Positions 5,933 to 12,585 of a DNA stretch of 34,071 nt are shown in pieces (within the stretch, counting starts at the first letter, position 1; each line of letters starts with the position of its first letter). A program made the position numbers and the translations under genes. Below the pieces are notes generated by a model. That model was not told the origin of the DNA and did not search any database. It saw only the letters and a program-made list of their open reading frames with translations. This DNA comes from a virus. The DNA lies in the IMG/VR virus record IMGVR_UViG_3300037882_001071, positions 1 to 34,071 of that record. The stretch is one strand, 5' to 3'.

Positions 5933-6274
5933 ATGGCGAACGAATTCTATAAGCAATTTCCTAAGTACAAGACCTTCTTCCGTGAGGGTACTAAAGAAGA
6001 AATTGCAGCTCTAAGCCCTGCTGATAAACTTCGCTACCTTCAAGAAATTGAAGATCCTAAGCTAGAAGATCGCAGACTAGAATTCCAGAATAAAGTACAA
6101 GCCCTGCTAGAGGAATACCAAGACGCTCTTGCTCCTCGCCTTAGAGATAAGGATGACTGGAAGGGTGAGATGGGAAGATTTACCGTTAACGGTAATTATT
6201 ACTACATCGTTCACGACTGGGAAAAGAAAGATGTATGTGAAGTTTGCCTTGAAGATCTAGACGACGAAGACTGA
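5933..6274 (+). CDS. Acidic hypothetical protein, 113 aa
   Basis: First gene behind the promoter at 5854, with AAAAGG before the ATG. It is helical and rich in Lys/Glu/Asp (PADKLRYLQEIEDPKLEDRR, then ALLEEYQDALAPRLRDK), followed by a short beta-like part (GRFTVNGNYYYIVHDW), and ends in a strongly acidic tail with two cysteines (CEVCLEDLDDED). A very acidic small early phage protein could be a DNA mimic or a host-protein inhibitor, but there is no direct evidence. No family recognised. Confidence 0.7.
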   Translation: MANEFYKQFPKYKTFFREGTKEEIAALSPADKLRYLQEIEDPKLEDRRLEFQNKVQALLEEYQDALAPRLRDKDDWKGEMGRFTVNGNYYYIVHDWEKKDVCEVCLEDLDDED

Positions 6275-6282
6275 AATTACTT

Positions 6283-6317
6283 GAGTTGGGCATCTAGCTA
6301 AGGCTGGGTGCCCACTC
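6283..6317 (+). promoter_or_regulatory. Stem-loop between two genes
   Basis: TGGGCA (with GAG before it) pairs with TGCCCA (with CTC after it) around a 16-nt loop, giving about 9 bp with one bulged T. It lies between the 113-aa and 95-aa genes and ends shortly before the AGGAG ribosome-binding site. No T-run follows, so processing or translation control is more likely than termination. Confidence 0.45.
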
Positions 6318-6340
6318 TACTGCCCTTTAGGAGAATTAAC

Positions 6341-6628
6341 ATGCAGATTGAAGTATCTCAAGCAGTTTATGACCACTTAATGTTCTGGCAAGACAGGATG
6401 CAGAAAGATTCAAATAACATTGCTGCTGAAATGGCAGATTATTATAACGAACCTATTGAGTATTGCCAGATTGATTTAGATCTTGTTATTCATACTCTTG
6501 CTAACGAACCTCTAGCTCAATCTCTACGAAAGCACAGAAGCAAGTATCAGGAGTTTACTCATAATTACTACAGCACGTTTGATCAAAGTTTTGAAGCAGC
6601 GACAAGGATTTCAGATGAAGATATGTAA
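6341..6628 (+). CDS. Hypothetical protein, 95 aa
   Basis: The ATG at 6341 with AGGAG 8 nt upstream is preferred to an upstream GTG at 6308 that would run through the stem-loop. The protein is helical (VYDHLMFWQDRMQKDSNNIA...), acidic, and has no cysteine motif or membrane segment. The downstream HNH gene starts 14 nt before its stop, so the two are coupled. No family recognised. Confidence 0.7.
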   Translation: MQIEVSQAVYDHLMFWQDRMQKDSNNIAAEMADYYNEPIEYCQIDLDLVIHTLANEPLAQSLRKHRSKYQEFTHNYYSTFDQSFEAATRISDEDM

Positions 6629-7343
6629 TACCTGTAAAGAAGGTAAGCCGTTAGATGCATATGAGAAGGGATCTACTTATAAGGGTGGGTTCCGTCCTCA
6701 ATGCAAAGCTTGTAGAAAGCTTAAACAAAAGCAACGTGCAGCAAAAGGGCTTTCTGAGGATTCACATTTCCATGGAACTTACACAGGGTACACAAGCTAC
6801 AATTGTAAATGTACCAAATGTAAGAAAGCAGCGGCTGATAGGCAGAGGCAAAAAAGAGCACGTAATAAAGCTTCTTTAGAAGATCGTAAAGCAAATACAG
6901 TTATTCCACCAGAATTTCACGGAACAGTAAAAGGCTACAGGCACTACTTCTGTAGATGTGAACCTTGCAAGACCGCTGAAAAAGAATATAAGGCAAAGCG
7001 CTGGGCTAACATGACGCCAGAACAAAAGAAAGAACATGCGCTACGTTATATTTCTCATTCAATTACAGGCAGAAGAAAAAGACGTAATAAGGAAAAAGCA
7101 GCTAAGCTTCCCATTGATGATAGACATATTGCCAATGCTTATTTAAGATGTAGCATTAACGATGTTTGTTTTTATTGTGGTGAAGTTAAAGAAGAAATGC
7201 ACTGGGATCATTTTTACCCTGTAAGTAAAAATGGAACTGATCACTGGTGGAATATGAAGAGAGCTTGTAAGGATTGTAATTTAAGCAAGTATAACAGATG
7301 TGGTACTTGGTGGATATTGAAAAGAGGAAATGTAAATGTTTGA
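6615..7343 (+). CDS. HNH endonuclease with zinc ribbon and two HGT-GY modules, 242 aa
   Basis: Residues about 184-225 form a clear HNH nuclease: CFYCG, then HWDHFYPVSKNG, D..WN, then CKDCNLSK. The DH pair supplies catalytic metal binding and the two CxxC pairs hold a structural zinc. The N-terminus has another CxxC...CxxC ribbon (residues 4-33). Two repeated modules follow (FHGTYTGYTSYNCKCTKCK and FHGTVKGYRHYFCRCEPCK) that probably bind DNA. The start ATG at 6615 has AAGGA 6 nt upstream; a longer reading would run back into the previous gene. By eye the gene is more AT-rich than its neighbours, fitting a mobile homing-type nuclease. It nicks or cuts DNA; the target is unknown. Confidence 0.9.
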   Translation: MKICNTCKEGKPLDAYEKGSTYKGGFRPQCKACRKLKQKQRAAKGLSEDSHFHGTYTGYTSYNCKCTKCKKAAADRQRQKRARNKASLEDRKANTVIPPEFHGTVKGYRHYFCRCEPCKTAEKEYKAKRWANMTPEQKKEHALRYISHSITGRRKRRNKEKAAKLPIDDRHIANAYLRCSINDVCFYCGEVKEEMHWDHFYPVSKNGTDHWWNMKRACKDCNLSKYNRCGTWWILKRGNVNV

Positions 7344-7536
7344 TAGTGCATATTCAGTAGATCTTAAGGCAAAGGTAATCGTAGATGAGGGAGAAATTAT
7401 TGCTCTTATGATTTTTATGCCTGATGGTTCTTCACTTTCTTTTGCTCTACCTAACTTGAAAGCTATGAAAGACTATAATGATCAGACTTTTAAGGAAGCA
7501 CTTGAGGAAAAGATCTTAAACAAGGAATCCGATTAG
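7336..7536 (+). CDS. Hypothetical protein, 66 aa
   Basis: The start overlaps the end of the HNH gene by 8 nt, with AGAGGAA upstream. It begins MFDSAYSVDLKAKVIVDEGE, then LMIFMPDGSSLSFALP, suggesting three or four beta strands, and has a helical acidic C-terminus. It could be a small accessory or anti-nuclease partner because of the overlap, but no family is recognised. Confidence 0.65.
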   Translation: MFDSAYSVDLKAKVIVDEGEIIALMIFMPDGSSLSFALPNLKAMKDYNDQTFKEALEEKILNKESD

Positions 7537-7578
7537 TAACTTGAGGAACAACCCTCAACCGAATAGATGGAGATAACA

Positions 7579-7812
7579 ATGAATACTGTACTTCTAAATA
7601 CACTGCGCAAGGATGCAGAGACCGTTAAGAACGCTAAGGGTGTACTTGCTATCCATCCTCACCTTCTTTCACAGCTTGCTGTTTATATTGGTGAGGATAA
7701 GAAGTCCACTAAGGTTCTTCTGTCTGACACCAAGGTAGAGGCTAACAAGTTGTTCGGAGCAGATTATGTCGTAGATTCTTCAGTTCTTACTTGGGAGCTA
7801 CGTCTGCCTTGA
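7579..7812 (+). CDS. Hypothetical protein, 77 aa
   Basis: The start at the second ATG (7579), preceded by GGAGA six nt away, is better than the ATG at 7567. It begins MNTVLLNTLRKDAETVKNAK and continues with an alternating helix/strand pattern (GVLAIHPHLLSQLAVYIGED...KVLLSDTKVEANKLFG). It is the last gene before a strong terminator. No family recognised. Confidence 0.65.
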   Translation: MNTVLLNTLRKDAETVKNAKGVLAIHPHLLSQLAVYIGEDKKSTKVLLSDTKVEANKLFGADYVVDSSVLTWELRLP

Positions 7813-7832
7813 TAAGAGCCTGAGTATTGATT

Positions 7833-7873
7833 AGGGGAGTTGATGACTGAAAGGTCGTCGGCTCCCCTTCTTT
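7833..7873 (+). terminator. Strong rho-independent terminator
   Basis: A 15-bp stem (AGGGGAGTTGATGAC with GTCGTCGGCTCCCCT, including G-U pairs) with the loop TGAAAG, followed by TCTTT. It closes the transcription unit that starts at the 5854 promoter and separates it from the transfer-like module. Confidence 0.9.
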
Positions 7874-7954
7874 GTGCAAATAGTGATAAAGTATAGAAAA
7901 ATAGTCTTGTAGATCCAGTTCTGATCCTAAATAGCCGTTATTAATAAGTAGGAA

Positions 7955-7974
7955 CGTTAGTAAGAGTACTAACG
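7955..7974. promoter_or_regulatory. 20-bp palindrome upstream of the membrane-protein gene
   Basis: CGTTAGTAAGAGTACTAACG has 8-bp arms (CGTTAGTA/TACTAACG) around four bases, 20 nt before the ATG at 7995. This is probably an operator controlling the transfer-like module. The half-site TACTAACG also occurs near 1855 and a similar GTAACGG near 14808, both upstream of leftward genes. Confidence 0.6.
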
Positions 7975-7994
7975 CTACAGAAAGGTTAACTAAA

Positions 7995-9032
7995 ATGTCC
8001 AACAAGCTTAAGAACTTCTGGACCATGAGAACGGGAGTTACAGTACTCTCTCTTCCACTTTTGACAATTACATTGCTTGCAGGAGCCTTCGGAGCATATG
8101 AGATCCTGACTTCTTATGCAGGCTTCAGTCCTGAATGGGCATGGGGAGCAGCTATCGTCATCGACCTTACAGGTCTTTGGTTAGCATTCTTCACAACCAT
8201 CCTGGCAAAAACAGGAGCAGCAGTAACCAGCATTAAGCGCTCTACCTATTTTGTTATTTGTGTCAGTGTTCTTCTGAATGCTTTCCACGGATGGACAGTA
8301 GGATCTCAGCTAGGTACTGGAACTGTCTCACTAATTGCAGGAGGTGTAGGAGCACTTGTTTCAGCTATGTTCCCGATCTTCTCAGCCATGATCTTCCACT
8401 ACAACCTAACCTTGATTACCTTTGAGTACGACAAGGAAGCAGGACACATCCTGCCTCGCAAGCCTACTCTTCCTAAAGGTAAGTACAGAAACAAGGCACG
8501 TGAGAAAGAGATCATGACTAAGCACGCAAACCTTCAGTACGACTTCCAGGACTGGAACATGGAACGAGAAAAGGCAGAACAGCAGAACAAGACAGGACAG
8601 AGCGAACGAACATTAAAGGCTGAAGGTAGTGTTCCGAACGAACAAACGAACAATCTTGAGATTCGTTCGAACGAACAATTTGCTCTAAGGTCATCCGAAC
8701 GAACAAACGAACAAACGAACATTGAAGTTGCGAACAACGAACAAGAGATGTTCGCGAACAAACTAAACGAACGAACAAACGAACAAGTAGCGAACGAACA
8801 ACTTAAAGACCAGGTAGATCAGTTGTTCGCCGAACAAACACTTCAGAATATTGCAGCAACAATGACGCTCAAGGAAGCCATTGAGGCTCTACTAGATGCA
8901 GGCATTGAAGATCCTAAGAAGCTTCAGGCAAAGATTGCCGAACAGAACATCCTAGACAGGAAGGGTAATACTCCTACTGTTGAGGCTGTACGAACAACAA
9001 AAAATAGAATCTTGAACAGCCGAACAAACTAA
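7995..9032 (+). CDS. DUF2637/Spd-like membrane protein with a tail encoded by GAAC sites, 345 aa
   Basis: Four hydrophobic segments lie in the first 135 residues (VTVLSLPLLTITLLAGAFGA; WAWGAAIVIDLTGLWLAFF; YFVICVSVLLNAF; SLIAGGVGALVSAMFPIFSA), with the IDLTGLW pattern of DUF2637 membrane proteins, several of which (SpdB2 type) act in plasmid spread along mycelium. From about residue 203 the cytosolic tail is low-complexity, made of repeated E-R-T-N-E-Q units, because the DNA there is an array of GAAC sites read in several frames. AAAGG precedes the ATG. It is followed by the FtsK/TraB-like gene. A role in DNA transfer or partition is inferred from context. Confidence 0.75.
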   Translation: MSNKLKNFWTMRTGVTVLSLPLLTITLLAGAFGAYEILTSYAGFSPEWAWGAAIVIDLTGLWLAFFTTILAKTGAAVTSIKRSTYFVICVSVLLNAFHGWTVGSQLGTGTVSLIAGGVGALVSAMFPIFSAMIFHYNLTLITFEYDKEAGHILPRKPTLPKGKYRNKAREKEIMTKHANLQYDFQDWNMEREKAEQQNKTGQSERTLKAEGSVPNEQTNNLEIRSNEQFALRSSERTNEQTNIEVANNEQEMFANKLNERTNEQVANEQLKDQVDQLFAEQTLQNIAATMTLKEAIEALLDAGIEDPKKLQAKIAEQNILDRKGNTPTVEAVRTTKNRILNSRTN

Positions 9033-9175
9033 ACGAACAATATTATGTTCGCGAACAAGGGATGTTCGAACAAACGAACAATTCAAACGAACGAACAAGG
9101 GATGTTCGAACAAACGAACAATATTATGTTCGCGAACAAACTAAACGAACGAACATCCCTTGTTCGAACAATTGA
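8601..9175. repeat. Dense GAAC/GTTC site array (clt/TRS-like)
   Basis: About 45 GAAC or GTTC tetramers lie in about 575 bp, mostly as CGAACAA, ACGAACAA or GTTCGCGAAC. Within the coding part nearly all are in the GAAC orientation; in the non-coding part (9033-9175) both orientations occur. Longer units are repeated: a 29-bp unit at 9053-9081 and 9093-9121 (period 40), and a 28-bp unit at 9031-9058 and 9112-9139 (period 81). It lies directly upstream of the FtsK/TraB-like operon, the place of the clt locus in Streptomyces plasmids, where TraB binds 8-bp direct repeats. Confidence 0.9.
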
Positions 9176-9190
9176 GAGGATGAGACTGCA

Positions 9191-9628
9191 ATGTTGAACA
9201 ACACTGAGATTACCTTAGCTCACAGACAGGCATACACATATTTGGATAAGTGGTTCAGGCTACAGCACAAGTTGGATTTCTGGGGAAAGCATCCAATCCT
9301 GGCTTACAACCTTTACTACGGAAGACAGCCTGTCATCCAATACCCAAAAGATCCTAATCTAAGTTACAAGATCTTGAGCAACAAATGGCATTACGTAGCC
9401 TTCTTCCACAAGGACTTTCCTGATGTCTTCTACGTACCGGAACTGATTACTCCACAGACATCAGCCAAAGTACATAGAGAAATGACAAGCTTCTTCAATA
9501 AGTACAAGGCACTTGAAGCAGCACGTGAACAGGATTACATCATGGATGATCCTAAGACACGAGGAAAGCGTTACGAATCAAAAGGATACCGAGAAGACAA
9601 GGCTTATTACGAGAGAGCAGGTTACTGA
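9191..9628 (+). CDS. Hypothetical protein, 145 aa, upstream of translocase
   Basis: The ATG follows the site array by 15 nt, with an AGAGGATGAG ribosome-binding region. The sequence is rich in Tyr, Trp and basic residues (QAYTYLDKWFRLQHKLDFWG; NKWHYVAFFHKDFPDVFYV) and ends in a basic tail (TRGKRYESKGYREDKAYYE). It is two nt before the translocase gene and so co-translated. It could bind the array or the translocase, but no family is recognised. Confidence 0.7.
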   Translation: MLNNTEITLAHRQAYTYLDKWFRLQHKLDFWGKHPILAYNLYYGRQPVIQYPKDPNLSYKILSNKWHYVAFFHKDFPDVFYVPELITPQTSAKVHREMTSFFNKYKALEAAREQDYIMDDPKTRGKRYESKGYREDKAYYERAGY

Positions 9629-9630
9629 TC

Positions 9631-11583
9631 ATGTCGAACACCAGGAACATCAACTTCGCCAACGATACTGGCGAATTCATCTACAATGATTATAAAGTCT
9701 ATACCATGCCTGCCTCTGTCGTTGCAGGTGGATTGCTTCTAGCAGTAGTGTTCAGGGCTGTTATGTGGATTATGATTCACTTAGGTGACTACTCACCTAT
9801 CATGATTACTTCAATTGCTACCGTAGGAATCCTGGTAGTTGCCTCATCTTGCTTGTACTTAGGTTACAGGCTTTATGCCTTCAGAGAGTTCCTGAACAAC
9901 GAACTACTTCTAACTAAGCACGCTGTGATTTCAGGATTGGTAGTTGCTGCATTCTTCGTGATTGCAATGTGGGAGAATGTCGGACAGTTCATGTTCGGAG
10001 TTTGGACTCTTGCATTCTTCGCTTTCGCAGCTATCGGATTACCTTTGAGCTGGGCAATCAGGCGTTGGGCTGATAAGCGTCACGGACATGCGCCTATTGT
10101 TGAAGAGGTTAAGACATCATTCTGGGCTGATGCAGGATTTGGATCTACTAATGAAGTTGATTGTCATGCAATTCCTGGTGGCTATCTGCACAAGCTGAAG
10201 CTAGATCCGAAGGTTACTGCTGCTGACTTACAGAAGGAGGCTACGCTAATCGCTAAGAACTACAATACTAACGTAAAGAAGATCCGCATTACAGAAGATG
10301 CTGATGATACAAACTTTGCATACGTTACTAAGTTCGATAACGAACCTTTCGCTGATGATAAGCTATGGATTGGTCCTGATAAGCCTGGTCTAAGCATTGC
10401 TGAGCCTATCGAGATTGCAACTTACGACATCGGTAACCGTCAGAGCATTTATCTTTCAGGTAAGAATGGTGCTAGCTGTCACCACTGGTTGACTGTAGGT
10501 ATGTCAGGTTCAGGTAAGACTTATGCATGGCAGGGTATTTATGCATCAGTTCTTAACCGTACTGAGGTAAGCCTAGTGTATATCGATGCATCTAAGGGTG
10601 TTGCTTCTGGAATGCCTTTGGCATCAGGTATTGAGTGGTTTGCTTGGGATATGGATTCAGCAATTGATGTTATTAACGGAGTCCAGAGAGCTATCAAGGC
10701 ACGTCAGAGCGCACTAACTCAGAAGGGCTTGCCTTATTGGAAGCCTGGATGTGGAATGAACTTCATCATTTTCCATGTAGAAGAAGCAGCAGATTACATC
10801 AGCAACAAAGAAGCTAACGATAAGCTGACTCATATTGCTAGGGCTGCCCGTTCTGCTGGAATTGCACTGATCTACTCTCTACAGCGTGCTACTAACAAGG
10901 AATTGCCTGTAACACTAAGAGAGCAGCTTGAAGGACGTATGACTTTCAAGGTAGGGCAGAAGAAGGAAAATGCTCTAGCTCTTTCTGGAACCTCTCAGGA
11001 AGCAGGAGCACAAGCACAGAACATCCCTGTAAAGGGTGGTTTCTACATGACTTCACCTTACATCGATGATTTCTACGCTGGAAATATCCTTCGAGTAGAT
11101 GCATTCGATGAGCAAGATTTAGAAAGAGCAGTTGAGCAGGGTGCAATTAACAGAACTCCATTGGATAATGTTACTGCATCAGCATTCGGTCAGGCTTACT
11201 ACGATTACCGCGCACAAGTAGATGCAGGTTTAACCGAATGGCAGAGAATCAAGGCTGCTAGGGGAGCACAGGAACAGCCTCAGGAAGGCACTTTTAAGGG
11301 ACCTGAGAGCCACGCTGAGGCTCCAACAGAAGAGTTTAATACAGAGACACCTAAGAAGAATAAAGCCTCTAATTTAAACTCTGACAGGCAGTCTTTCATC
11401 GATGGATTGTGGGACTTGATCCTTGAGTTCACTCAAGACACCCCAGAGTTCACTAGGAAAGATATCAAGGATTATGCAATGCTAGAACTTGAGAAGTCTG
11501 AGAGTTGGATTTACGCTAGACTTAAGGAATTTATTGCAGAAGGAAAGCTAGGAGAGAATGGGAACAAACTGTTCGTCAAATAA
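9631..11583 (+). CDS. FtsK/SpoIIIE/TraB-family DNA translocase, 650 aa
   Basis: Three to four membrane segments lie in the first 145 residues (SVVAGGLLLAVVFRAVMWIM; TSIATVGILVVASSCLYLGY; ISGLVVAAFFVIAMW; TLAFFAFAAIGLPLSWAI). The motor domain has Walker A GMSGSGKT at residues 290-297, Walker B FIIFHVEEA at 378-386, and the FtsK-type stretch ARAARSAGIALIYSLQRAT. The last 70 residues (RQSFIDGLWDLILEFTQDTP...) form a winged-helix-like domain, as in FtsK gamma and TraB, which read short DNA repeats. It pumps double-stranded DNA with ATP as a membrane hexamer. Beside a DUF2637 protein and a repeat array, it fits a TraB-like conjugation protein better than a cell-division FtsK. It ends at a clear terminator. 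Confidence 0.9.
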   Translation: MSNTRNINFANDTGEFIYNDYKVYTMPASVVAGGLLLAVVFRAVMWIMIHLGDYSPIMITSIATVGILVVASSCLYLGYRLYAFREFLNNELLLTKHAVISGLVVAAFFVIAMWENVGQFMFGVWTLAFFAFAAIGLPLSWAIRRWADKRHGHAPIVEEVKTSFWADAGFGSTNEVDCHAIPGGYLHKLKLDPKVTAADLQKEATLIAKNYNTNVKKIRITEDADDTNFAYVTKFDNEPFADDKLWIGPDKPGLSIAEPIEIATYDIGNRQSIYLSGKNGASCHHWLTVGMSGSGKTYAWQGIYASVLNRTEVSLVYIDASKGVASGMPLASGIEWFAWDMDSAIDVINGVQRAIKARQSALTQKGLPYWKPGCGMNFIIFHVEEAADYISNKEANDKLTHIARAARSAGIALIYSLQRATNKELPVTLREQLEGRMTFKVGQKKENALALSGTSQEAGAQAQNIPVKGGFYMTSPYIDDFYAGNILRVDAFDEQDLERAVEQGAINRTPLDNVTASAFGQAYYDYRAQVDAGLTEWQRIKAARGAQEQPQEGTFKGPESHAEAPTEEFNTETPKKNKASNLNSDRQSFIDGLWDLILEFTQDTPEFTRKDIKDYAMLELEKSESWIYARLKEFIAEGKLGENGNKLFVK

Positions 11584-11594
11584 AGATTGAATTG

Positions 11595-11623
11595 AGAGCT
11601 GGTCTACGGATCAGCTCTTTTTT
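11595..11623 (+). terminator. Rho-independent terminator after the translocase
   Basis: AGAGCTGGTC pairs with GATCAGCTCT around the loop TACG, followed by a run of six T (counting the last stem base). It closes the rightward arm. Confidence 0.92.
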
Positions 11624-11626
11624 CAT

Positions 11627-11712
11627 GCTCAGATCGATTGTGAATTAAATATACTGCGCACCCTTACATACTCTCGCATTCAAATAGAAAAACTCTTAGA
11701 ATCGATCTGAGC
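11627..11712. repeat. 13-bp perfect inverted repeat with 60-nt loop
   Basis: GCTCAGATCGATT at 11627-11639 is matched in reverse complement at 11700-11712. It lies in the gene-free convergent region beside the iterons and could be a single-strand origin, a nicking site or part of a replication origin. The interval 11713-11820 also has a small hairpin around GGCATGTGCC but nothing else I can assign. Confidence 0.75.
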
Positions 11713-11799
11713 GGGCTAGAGAGGCATACTGGCATGTGCCTTCGGTATGGCTAATGTACGGAAGAATTGTTGCTGATCCTCGCCTTACTTACGGAAGGA

Positions 11800-11827
11800 T
11801 TGCTCTCTCTGCCTCTCTCCCTATAAT
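11800..11827 (+). promoter_or_regulatory. Possible promoter reading into the iterons
   Basis: TTGCTC (11800-11805), a 16-nt spacer and a perfect TATAAT (11822-11827). There is no gene downstream before the terminator at 11938, so any transcript would be a short RNA of about 110 nt covering the CCTAGGAAT array, like a primer or control RNA at an origin. Confidence 0.4.
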
Positions 11828-11842
11828 GACCTGCTGTTTTAC

Positions 11843-11930
11843 CCTAGGAATTGCCTAGGAATGAAGCTAGGAATGACCCTAGGAACGCCTAGGAATGGAG
11901 TCCGAAGCACCTAGGAATTTGCCTAGGAAT
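11843..11930 (+). repeat. Seven CCTAGGAAT iterons with helical phasing
   Basis: Copies start at 11843, 11854, 11866 (GCTAGGAAT), 11878 (CCTAGGAAC), 11888, 11910 and 11922. Spacings are 11, 12, 12, 10, 22 and 12 nt, about one DNA turn each, with one gap of two turns. All are in one orientation, as expected of a cooperative protein binding on one face, for example a replication initiator, partition protein or repressor. No protein is tied to them yet. The only other feature in the gap is the inverted repeat to the left. Confidence 0.9.
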
Positions 11931-11932
11931 GC

Positions 11933-11965
11933 AAAAAAGAGACCCACCCTTTCGGATGAGCCTCT
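11933..11965 (-). terminator. Rho-independent terminator (leftward) of the GC-rich gene
   Basis: Read leftward, AGAGGCTCATCC pairs with GGGTGGGTCTCT (with G-U pairs) across the tetraloop GAAA, followed by six T. It ends the leftward arm 18 nt after the stop codon at 11983 and may also work rightward. Confidence 0.9.
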
Positions 11966-11982
11966 TTCGATTCAGTTAGACA

Positions 11983-12267
11983 TCAGCGACCCCAGAGCTT
12001 GTTAGCCAGAGCAACCTTCTCGACAGCCTTGACCGCGTGGCACTTGCGGTTGAACTCAGCAGCCTTGCAGGTGCAGCGGAAACCAACGTTGTCCTTGCCA
12101 GGGCGGAAGACACGAGCCTTGTGGTCTTCTCCACCAGTCTTAGAAGGAACGATGGCGATGATCTGAGTCAGCCACTTACGCCGAGTGCCCATCTTGATCA
12201 GGGTGACAGCCATACGGTTCAGGGTGGTGTGCTCGCTGATGATTTCCGGCTGAGTCATGACCGACAT
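11983..12267 (-). CDS. GC-rich SWIM-like zinc protein, 94 aa
   Basis: The ATG at 12265-12267 with AAGGAG 8 nt upstream is chosen over an upstream ATG that would cross the promoter. The C-terminal part FRCTCKAAEFNRKCHAVKAV has a C-x-C-x8-C-H pattern close to the SWIM zinc finger (C-x-C...C-x-H), but with no residue between the last C and H. The first 60 residues are basic and beta-rich (KWLTQIIAIVPS). G+C is near 59% over the core, far above neighbours. With its own promoter (12309-12337) and terminator it is laid out like a moron, a recently acquired single-gene unit that may be expressed in the prophage or plasmid state. SWIM domains bind DNA or proteins. Confidence 0.75.
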   Translation of the reverse strand: MSVMTQPEIISEHTTLNRMAVTLIKMGTRRKWLTQIIAIVPSKTGGEDHKARVFRPGKDNVGFRCTCKAAEFNRKCHAVKAVEKVALANKLWGR

Positions 12268-12308
12268 CGTGTAGCTCCTTGTTTGCCGTTGTCCTGCTGA
12301 CATGGAGA

Positions 12309-12337
12309 ACATTACTCGCACAGGATTAGTCTGTCAA
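12309..12337 (-). promoter_or_regulatory. Promoter of the GC-rich gene (leftward)
   Basis: Read leftward: TTGACA (12332-12337), a 17-nt spacer and TAATGT (12309-12314), about 40 nt upstream of the ATG. The consensus -35 and ideal spacing make it credible despite a weak -10. Confidence 0.65.
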
Positions 12338-12366
12338 CTAAAACTTTGAGATTGTGTTTTCCCTGG

Positions 12367-12585
12367 TCAAGGCATGGTTATTATCCTCCACTTAGCCCTG
12401 TGGCGTGGGTAGGACTGCTTGCTGTGTTCTAGATGTCCTAGGTCTACCAGAGCCTTCAGATGCCTGTCAGAGGTTCTGAGTGGGTAGTCAAGTTTAGTAG
12501 CTATAGCTACTCGCGTATCTGTAATCCAAGATGTTCCGTATTGCTGCTCAAGGTCTTTCAAATAATACTTCAGTGCACTCTTCAT
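12367..12585 (-). CDS. Putative winged-helix protein, 72 aa
   Basis: The pattern TDTRVAIATKLDYPLRTSDR (helix-turn-helix), then HLKALVDLGHLEHSKQ and a basic wing (PRHRAKWRI), is the usual shape of a small winged-helix DNA-binding domain. It is likely a transcription regulator at the end of the late operon. Its start overlaps the stop of the upstream zinc protein by 4 nt (ATGA), so both are made together. The family is not identified; the motif match is by eye. Confidence 0.7.
   Translation of the reverse strand: MKSALKYYLKDLEQQYGTSWITDTRVAIATKLDYPLRTSDRHLKALVDLGHLEHSKQSYPRHRAKWRIITMP

Noticed and set aside
8518-8778. Cys/Arg/Ser-rich leftward frames opposite the GAAC array
   Set aside because: They are by-products of the repeat array (GTTC read backwards) and lie antisense to the membrane-protein gene.
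8601-9175. SOS (LexA) boxes of the GAAC-N4-GTTC type
   Set aside because: GAAC and GTTC are abundant, but I find spacings of 7 or 8, or the reverse order (GTTC-GC-GAAC region), not GAAC-N4-GTTC.
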